Shown one piece after another: positions 55,753 to 64,000 of a stretch of DNA of 64,000 bases. Numbering within the stretch: position 1 is the first letter of the stretch; each line of letters begins with the position of its first letter. The notes under the pieces are model-generated. The model worked only from the letters and a program-made list of their open reading frames with translations, had not been told where the DNA came from and searched no databases. The DNA comes from Dasypus novemcinctus (taxonomy: Eukaryota > Chordata > Mammalia > Cingulata > Dasypodidae). The stretch lies in NCBI RefSeq assembly GCF_030445035.2, contig NC_080673.1, positions 158,778,216 to 158,842,215 of the forward strand. Direction: 5' to 3'. Both the position numbers and the translations under genes were made by a program.

Positions 55753-58145
55753 TTAAAAACATAACACCAATATAATAGGGAATAAAGGAAAGCAAAACCC
55801 TATGTGATGAATTTCTTGGTAATGAGTTAAAAAAAAACCAACACTTTACTTGGGTGCTCTGTAGATTATTGGCATCTATTGATTTAATTTTCTACTTTTT
55901 GAAAGGCAGAACCAAAATACGAGGTGATATTTTTGTCTCTTCTTCAGGGAGACAAGATCTTAGTTTTCACCCTCTGAAGCAAAAGATAAATCAACTTATT
56001 TCTTTATTTTTAATTAACCTTACCCAAGTTACTGTCTTTTTAAGTTATTTCATCATTTTGGCAGAATGCTAGACAACAGTATATAACAGTATTCTTATAA
56101 AGGTAATTCACAGAGCAATATGGATTCCAGCTGGTCTGTGTGGGTTAGCACAGTAATGGGTCAATGATAAACCCCAACTACTATCCTTAAAAGTGTATCA
56201 CTAGCATAAACATTAATGGGTCCTTTGGAGCCATTGCTATTTGTGCTATTATTGCCAAACTAAGGAAAACTTTCTGAGACTATAGTACCACTGAGTTTGA
56301 GGTACATCTGAATGCCCATACTTAATCTATTCTTCCAGATCTAGAATTTCTACATACAGAAATTACAAAAGTGTGAAAGCTCAGTGCATAAATGTGAAAT
56401 ACATTTTTTGAATTATCTAATATATATATAGAACACAGTAAGATCATTTATTGCAGATCTTGACTTTGAAAGACTGAGAGATGAATTTTTGAAGGCCTGG
56501 GAAGCGAGGAGGAGAAAGTCAGAGGCTTATGGTTGACAAGGCTTCCTACAAAGCTATTCACTAGCAGAAATGGGAGCAGATAGTTGAGCCAAGAAGGTGA
56601 TTTACCAGAAGTATACTACTCTGTAATAAAACCATGTGTAAATCAAACAAAAATTAGGGGAGTAAGCCAAGTAAAGAACTCATGGGATATTGTCATGGAG
56701 GGTTAAAGCAAAAGGTATAATTAAAGACAATACAAGGGGTTATATAAAATAAAAGAGAAATATTTTTATAATTGAAAGAACTCAGGAAAAGAAAGCTTAG
56801 GGCTATACATTCCACTGAATAGAGAAATCCAATTTTTAAGTAAACAAATATTGAGTTATCCTCACATGAATGTGTGTGTATGTGGGTACATGCACTATAT
56901 GCACACACATATATGCGCACCATTCTTTACTAACAGATAAGAGTTTAAAACATACTGTCCCTCTCTGTACTTAGCTAAGCAGAGGGATATTTTAACCTTA
57001 GTGTAGTTGTGGATGAAAAGTGCTCAAATGATTTATTTGTGTACACACACACATATCTGTGTTGTAATTATTATAGCATTGCCAGGGGACTCACAGACAC
57101 AGTTAAGTGTCATCCTCTGGCTTCTATTACCCCCATCTCCTTTTCTATTATGTGCCTTTCCACATCCTGGGGGAGATAAATGAAAAGGTCTAGACAGATC
57201 TTCAACCCAGAGACCAAAACAAGCAGCCTCAGATACTTATAAGAAGAGAAATTCTCTGTGACAGGACCCCCTCCCCCTGAAGTGGGTAAAAACCACACTC
57301 AAACAGTATGGATTTGTCTCTACTCTCTGGTGTGAAATGGGGCATGTGTAGCAGTCATCTATAAAGCCTGACCTGGAGAAGTTATTGGCCACCCCAGGAT
57401 TTTGGCCATGATGGGACTTCTTCCCCTGGTCTTTTAGACTCTTTGTACTGTGTAAGTGACAGATAGTATTTGCCCTTTATGGACTCTTTATACTGTGCAA
57501 GTAAAAAAGGAATTATGTACTGAAAGTGTCTGTTGTGCCCTGAACCTGTGTTCCCATGATACACCATTATATGAACTTGTTCAACAACCATCATCCTTAT
57601 AATTTGCTCTTACTCTGGTCAACAGGTGCCATAACAATTATTATTATCTTAGTTAACTCATAATGCCTCCCTTCCATAGGCACAAATAGAATGTGAATGC
57701 AAATAGAGAAGATCAAAGCCAGTTCAGAATTCAATTCAGGAACACTGAGTTTTTGCTAAAGTTTTCCTTTTGTACATGATGTAGGATTTCCATTAGAAAG
57801 AGGTAGACACCAATTGCTGCAGAAGTGGAACATAGATCTTGTAGACAGAAATGTACTCACAGGAGGACTATCAAGAGAAGTGTTATATGCCAATTGATAT
57901 CATCCCCATTATCATTGTGTAAAAAATGTTCTTTGCTGGTCAGGATGAATCTATCTTCCCCAATTCTAATACTGTATGTGAACTCACATTTTTAGTATTT
58001 TTAAAAATCATTTGTGGTGCATATCCCGATATCACACACAGTGTATGTGCAATGTATATGAATTAAATAAATTTTTTAAAATAGAGCTTTTTATAGACTC
58101 AGAGTACAAAACCAATTCAAAGCAATTTGATAGTCATATAATAAA
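55753..58145. other. Long stretch without a recognised gene
   Basis: AT-rich, with short CA/TG microsatellites near 56875-56915 and 57040-57060. Open frames up to 76 residues show no motif. No repeat ends are identified with confidence. Confidence 0.5.
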
Positions 58146-58149
58146 AAGA

Positions 58150-58295
58150 CATAGGTTAATTCACTCAACAACTTCTCAGTGAGCACCAACTATGTGCCAT
58201 GTACTTTTCTAGGAACCAGAGATACTTCAATAAATAAAACAAAAAAATGCCCTCCATTACAGAGCTTACATTCTGAACAGAATAGACAATAAATA
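58150..58295 (-). mobile_element. L2 3' end, antisense
   Basis: The runs 'gagcaccaactatgtgcc' (58181-58198) and 'cagagcttacattctgaac' (58260-58278) are the antisense L2 3' terminus. Confidence 0.7.
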
Positions 58296-58499
58296 AGTCT
58301 TATTTTAAGTTAGAAGGAAATAGGTGATATGGAAAATAATAGAGCTACCTAATGGGAATCAGAGAGATTGGCAGGTTTTCCCTCAATACATTCATAGTAA
58401 TACTTGTAAAAGAACAGTTGCCTTGTACAGCATATGTACATCTCTGACCAATTGCTGCACTTTCTAATAGTAATTCTCAAGCTTAACAGCATATTAGAA

Positions 58500-59290
58500 T
58501 TGGCTGTGAGTTTTTTTCTCATCAATTTTTATTTAACTTAACTAAGTATAAAGTCTAATTAGTTTTGATAAAAGTGTGTAGTCATATAAATACCACTGCA
58601 TTCAAAATACAGAGCATTTTATCACTCCAAAAGTTCCCTTATGTACCTTGATGGTCAATATCCTTTCTTCCCATCTGTCCCTGGCAGCCACTGATCTGTC
58701 CCTATAGTTCTACCTTTCCAGAATGTAATATAAATCAACTCACACATAATTTTCTAGCATTTTGTGTCTGGCTCTTTTCATTTAGCATAATGCATTTGAC
58801 ATTTATCCATGTTGCTGCATGCATTTGTAATTTGTTTCTTTTCATTACTGAGTAGTAATCCATTGCATTGATGTACCATAATATTTTTATCCATTCTCCA
58901 ATTGAAGCATAATATTCTTATTGCCTCCAATATGCCTATTATTTCCTGTATTTTTTGCTGTTATTAATAAATCTTCCATAAATATTTCATACAGGTCTTT
59001 TTGGACTTTTTGGAGACATATATTTTTATTTCCACTTGAGTAAATATCTCAAAGTAGGCTGCTGGGTTTTGTGGTAAGTATAATATTATAAAATAACAAC
59101 AAAGTATTTTCCAAAGTGGGTATACCCTTTTATATTTTCATCATCAGTGAATGATATTTCTGGTTGTTCCATATCTTTGTCAACACTTGCCCTGTCATAA
59201 GTTTTACAAATTTTGGCCATTCTAATACGTGAATCTCAATTTTACTGTTTTGTTTCTTGTTAAAGGATCAATTTCTTGTTTTGTTTTGTT
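58500..59290 (-). mobile_element. Old L1 (L1M-type) 3' region, antisense
   Basis: The landmark order 'ttctagcattttgtgtctggc', 'catttagcataatgc' (58779-58793), 'catccatgttgctgcatgc' type text (58806-58823), then 'aaagtgggtataccctttt' (59114-59132) matches antisense L1. It has no frame and is older than the L1 at 60.1 kb. Confidence 0.65.
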
Positions 59291-59299
59291 TTTGCATGT

Positions 59300-60095
59300 G
59301 TTTCATAATCTTTGATTGAATTACTGACATTGTGTGTAGAAAAACTGTAGAGCCTGAAGTAAATATCATTTATGACAGAAAATGGGATTTTTACTTGTGT
59401 TAGGCCATTAGTCTTTGAACATAGTTAGTAGTTGAGATAATTGTTTTGTTTTGTTTGTTTTTGTTACTAAAATTTCTTTCAGGGATCCACAGATTTTGAA
59501 GTCTTCCAGTGGTTGGTTAATGTTACTTTGTGTATAACGTAGGGCAGGGCAGGGAGTGTAGAGTGTTTTTTTCTCAGTTGTCCTGCTTCTCCTTTATCAC
59601 CTCTCATCTTTCAGCTACCAGGCCCTAAATGCCTGTGGCCAGAGATTGTCTCTTCCTGCTCTTACCTCTCTTATCACTGTTCTCCCTTTAGCACTACATT
59701 CATTTATTTATTGTAAATCTGGAAAATAGCACAATAATCCAGCTATATAATTAACATGTTAAAAAGTCAATGTTAAACAGTACTTTCAGTTGTGATTCAA
59801 TGCAGTGCTAGTGGTGGGCTGTAGTTTTTCTCAGTTCTGCTCTAACCACAGTCTCATGAAATCCTGTGCACATGAGTCTCAGAAGTGGGGCTTGCTCAGA
59901 TTTCCTGTTTCTCCTCCCTTGGCAGCCAAACTCTAACTTATGTTGGGAGAAGACCTTGGGAAGCACTTTTGTTTTTATGTAAATTTATTTCCCTGGGATT
60001 GATTTCCTTAGGACTTAAGTATTCAAAGTTCCTTGCCTAGCAAATTCAGGGCATCTCTGAAAGCAGAGCTTTCAGAAGACTCAGTCATACATGGA
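59300..60095. other. Sequence without a recognised gene
   Basis: Simple TTTTG runs occur near 59278-59295 and 59440-59465. No supported gene or repeat. Confidence 0.45.
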
Positions 60096-60103
60096 CCAAT
60101 CAG

Positions 60104-62917
60104 TTTTTTTTTTTTAAATAAATCAATGTTATTGATACATACTAATAAAGCATAAATCCACCCAGCAAGTACAATCAATGGTATTCGGTATAATCACATA
60201 GATGTGCATTCATTACTTCAATCATTTTTAGAGTATTTTCATTATTCCAGTAATAATAACAAATGAAAAACAAATAAACAAAATTCATCACCTCTCAATC
60301 TCTCTCTGATTCCCCTGATGTATATAGCTGCTATTCTTTTTTCTTTGCTCTAGTTTATTTATATTTACATTTTGTAAAAACTGTCTAAAATATGCCAAAA
60401 TACCCATATTCATATTTTACATGAGTTTCATTATGTTATACAGTTTCACGTTATACTTTTTAGCTTTCTTTCTAGTAATATACATGACCTTAGACTTTCC
60501 TTTTGAACCCCTGACATAACCATATAATAGCTCTGCTAGTCACAAACACCATGATGTGCTCTCACCATTTCCATTCATTTCCAAAGATTTACAAACAACC
60601 TTTTAACAAACTCTGGACAGATTAACCATCAGGTTTCCATTCTCTACCCTCACTGTATTTTCTGGTGAGCTATATTCTCATTATTAATTCCATGAGTTAC
60701 ATAATATATTTAGTTCGTAATAGCTCAATCATAGAATATTTACCCATTTGTGTCTGGCTTGCCTCACTCAACATAATGTCCTCCAGGTTCATTCATGTTT
60801 TCATATGCTTCATGACTTCTTTTCTTCTTAAAACTGCATAATATTCCATCATGTGTATGCACCACAACTTTTTTATCCATTCATTATTTTATGGGCACCT
60901 GGGTTGCTTCCAATTTTTGGCTATCATGAATAACACTACTATGAACTTTGGTGTGCAGATGTCTATACATGTCACTGCTCTCAGTTCTTCTAACATGGCA
61001 AGTCTATATTCAACTGCCTTAGGAACTGCCATGTAGTCCTCCTCAGTGGCTGTGCCATTCTAAATTTCTACCAACAGTGAATAAGCATTCCTATCTCCCA
61101 CATCTTCTCCAACATTTACAGTTTTCTGACTTTTTGATAGTGGACCATCTAATAGGTGTGAAATGATATCTCATGGTAGTTTTCATTTGTATTTCCCTAA
61201 TCACTAGATATGTTGAACATTTTTTATTATGTTTCTTCACCATTTGTATATTTTCTTTGACTAATTGTCTTTTCAAGTCTTGCCCGTTTTGTAATTGGAT
61301 GGTTTATCTTATTATTGTTGAGTTGTTTGATATCTTTATATATCATGGATATTAAACCCTTATTGGATATGTCATTGTCAAATATATTCTCTCATTCAAT
61401 CGGCTGCTTTTCAACTTTTTGACAAAGTCCTTTGAGGTACAAAAGTGCTTATTTTTGAAGCAGTCCCGTTTATGTATTTTTTCTTTTGTTGCTTGTGCTT
61501 TGAAGGTAAGTTTTAGAAACTACTGCTTACCACAAGATGTTGAAGATGATTTCCTACATTTTCTTCTAGGAGTTTTATAGTTGTCATTTTTATATTTAGG
61601 TCCTTGATCCATTTTGAGTTATGAGGTGTGAGACAGAGATCTACTTTCTTTCTTTTGGATATGGCTATTCAGTTCTTCTATTACCATTTGTGGAATAGAC
61701 TGTTCTCATCCAGCTGGGAGGGCTTGACAGCATTGTCAGAAATCAAGACTGTAGACGTGAGGGTCAATCGATGAGTCCTCAGTTTGGTTCCCTTTGTCAA
61801 TCTGTCTGTCCTTACATCAGTATCATGCTATATTTACCATTGTATCTGAGTAAATATGCCTTTAAGTTAGGAAGTGAGAGTCCTTCAACTTCATCCTTCC
61901 TTTTTCAGATATTTTTGTCTATTTGGGGCCTTTTAACCTTCCAAATAAATTTTATAATTGGCTTTCCATTTCTGCAAAAAAGACTGTTGGGACTTTCATT
62001 GGGATTGTATTGAATCTGTAAATCAGTTTGGGTAGAATTTACATCTTAATGATATTTAGTCTTCCAATCCAAGAACACTGAATGTCCTTTTATTTATTTA
62101 AGTCTTCTTCATTTCCTTTCAGCAAAGTTTGATAGTTTTCTGAGCACAGGTCCTTTGCTCCCTTGTTAAGTTTATTCCTCAATATTTGATTTTTTTAGTC
62201 GCTATTATAAATGGAATTTTTTTCTGATTTTCTCCTCAGATTGCACATCAGTGCTGTAGAGAAACACTATTGATTTTTGCAGATTAAATTGTATGCCACC
62301 ACTTTGCTGAAATTGTCTATTAGTTTGTGGATTTTGCAGTTTTTTCTAGATATGGGATCATATCATCAGCAAATAGTACAAGCTGTACTTCTTCCTTTTC
62401 CATTTGGGTGCCTTTTATTCCTTTATCTAGCCTCATTGCTTTAGCAAGAACTCCCAGCACAATATTGAATAATAATGGTGACAGTGGGCATCTTTGTCTT
62501 TTTGCTAATCTCAGTGGGAAAGCTTTCAGTCTTTCTCTGTTGAGTACAATGCTAGTTGTAGTTTTTTCACATATGCACTTTACCATATTGAGAAAGCTTC
62601 CTTCTATTCCTATCTTTTGCCTTGTTTTTACAAAGATCATGTGCTTTATTTTTGTCAAATGCCTTTTCTGAATCACTGGAGAGTATCATGTGATTTTTCT
62701 TCATTTTATCAGTGTGCTTTGTTATACTAATTGATTTTCTTGTGTTGAACCACCATGCATACTTTGGATAAAAACCATTCAATTGTGGTATGTAATTCTT
62801 CTAATGTTATTTTGGATTTGTTTTGCATGCATTTTGTTGAGGATTTCTGCATCTATATTCATTAGTGATATTGGTCTGCAATTTTCTTTTTTCATAGTAT
62901 CTTTTTTATTTTTATTT
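60104..62917 (-). mobile_element. L1, 2.8 kb, antisense
   Basis: A T-run (60104-60115) marks the A tail. The 3' UTR then leads into ORF2. The minus-strand frame 62676-62320 (118 residues) contains [15 protein letters not shown] and [13 protein letters not shown], reverse-transcriptase motifs with both catalytic Asp (FADD). Other pieces of ORF2 are split by stops. It runs up to the younger L1 tail at 62918, whose insertion replaced or displaced its 5' part. Confidence 0.88.
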
Positions 62918-64000
62918 TTATCTCTTTATTTTTTTAAAATGTTGCATTAAAAAATATAAGAGGTTCCCATATACCCCACAACCCCCTCACATCACTCTTC
63001 CCACATCAACAACCTCTTTCACCATCATGGGACATTCATTGTGTTTGGTTAACACATTTTGAAGCACTGCCGCACCACATGGATAATGGTTTACACTGTA
63101 GTTTACACTCTCCCCAGTCCACCCAGTGGGCCATGGCAGGACATACAATGTCTAGCATCTGTCCCTGCAGTACCACCCAGGACAATTCCAAGTCCTGAAA
63201 ATGCCCTCACATCATATCTCTTCTTCCCTCTCCCTACCCTCAGCAGCTACCGTGGCCACATTCTCCACATCGATGCCACAATTTCTTCCATTACTAATTG
63301 CAATACCTCCATAGTACAATATCAGTAAGTCCACTCTAATCCAGACTCTATTCCTCCATCCTTTGGACTCTGGGATGGTTATGTCCATGCTACCTCTTTA
63401 TCAAGAGAGGGCTTAGATTCCACATAGATGGTGGGTGCAATTCTTCTACTTGCAATTGTAGGCACTCTTGACTCCCTGGTGTGGTGGTTGACCTTCTTAA
63501 CTTCCCTGTTTGCTGACCAGGGTAAATCCAATAAACCCAAGGGTAGGAGTTACAAGTCTGCTGAGGCTCAAGGCCTGACTGTCACATGGACAGTCCAGAG
63601 ATTCAGGTCTCCTGAGTATACACCAACTCCAGCACCAGCCACAGGTCCAGTAAAAGTGACAGAAGAGGCATGTTTAGAAAAGTCACATCTGAATCCAACT
63701 CCATCACTCTCAGGAACACAAACTCCAGAGAAGGCCAACTGATATGGCATTGAACTCCAGAGCCATCTGCCATGTCCATAGAATATATGGGTCTCTATAG
63801 CCCTCAAGAGAACCAGTATCTGGGCTTGTATCTACTTTGGCTGTGTCTGGGACCCTGCTGAGACGTGCATAAGCATGACCCCTCAGATGACCTCCTGACT
63901 CTTTTTTGAAGACTCATAGCGATATAAACAAATTTGTCCTTTCCATTCCCCCTGTTTATTCAAGGTCAGAAAACAGCTTTTAACATCTGATATTATATGT
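62918..64000 (-). mobile_element. L1 3' end, antisense, running off the window
   Basis: Plus strand starts T-rich, then 'aatgttgcattaaaaaatataagagg' (in part), 'cccagtgggccatgg' and 'gcagctaccgtggccac' match the armadillo-type 3' UTR seen at 8.5 and 20.5 kb. It extends at least 1.08 kb, farther upstream in the L1 than those copies, and reaches the window edge. No ORF2 motif is reached yet within the window. Confidence 0.85.

Overview
The window is mammalian nuclear DNA, almost certainly from a xenarthran and most likely an armadillo. The main evidence is three intact or nearly intact copies of the tRNA-derived DAS SINE (about 4.02-4.43, 10.62-11.05 and 25.25-25.69 kb), shorter tRNA-type SINE monomers of the same group, and several LINE-1 copies that share an armadillo-type 3' UTR (8.5-9.1, 20.5-21.2 and 62.9-64.0 kb). 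MIR, L2, MaLR/ERVL, hAT and Tigger fossils fit a placental mammal. I see no intact protein-coding gene, no exon with splice signals, no CpG island and no functional RNA gene. All long open frames fall inside repeats.

Layout. 0-8.5 kb: a probable antisense LTR, MIR, SINE fragment, hAT MITE, MLT1-like LTR, DAS SINE and old L1/L2 pieces in AT-rich sequence. 8.5-9.1 kb: an L1 insertion with a 5' inversion and an apparent 3' transduction. 9.1-19 kb: mostly unrecognised sequence with a DAS SINE, a possible antisense retrocopy, a MITE and a MaLR-like provirus (16.2-18.3 kb). 19.3-24.3 kb: an antisense L2 broken by a younger L1, followed by a second provirus whose internal region carries a 60-bp tandem repeat. 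26.1-27.0 kb: an arylamine N-acetyltransferase (NAT1-like) pseudogene, the only recognisable host gene, cut off at its 3' end by an L1 (27.0-28.7 kb). 28.7-36.3 kb: SINE clusters, L1 ORF1-like sequence, MaLR internal sequence, a large antisense L1 and MIR. 36.5-37.6 kb: sense L2. 37.6-43.1 kb: a nearly complete antisense ERV-L provirus with two LTRs, tRNA-Leu-type primer site, reverse transcriptase, RNase H, integrase and dUTPase remnants. 43-52 kb: sparse repeats. 52.4-54.1 kb: antisense L2 split by an MLT2-like LTR. 54.1-55.8 kb: a Tigger transposon that has lost its catalytic core. 58-64 kb: antisense L1s, the last inserted into an older L1 and running off the window.

The elements do not form an operon or pathway. 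What links them is nesting, which gives a relative chronology: L2, MIR and Tigger are oldest, then MaLR/ERVL, then xenarthran SINEs and L1. I found no credible new biological system. The items most worth following up are the NAT pseudogene, the 60-bp repeat provirus, the transducing inverted L1 and the core-deleted Tigger. Repeat family names are from recall without a library search, and boundaries are by eye unless a target-site duplication fixes them.
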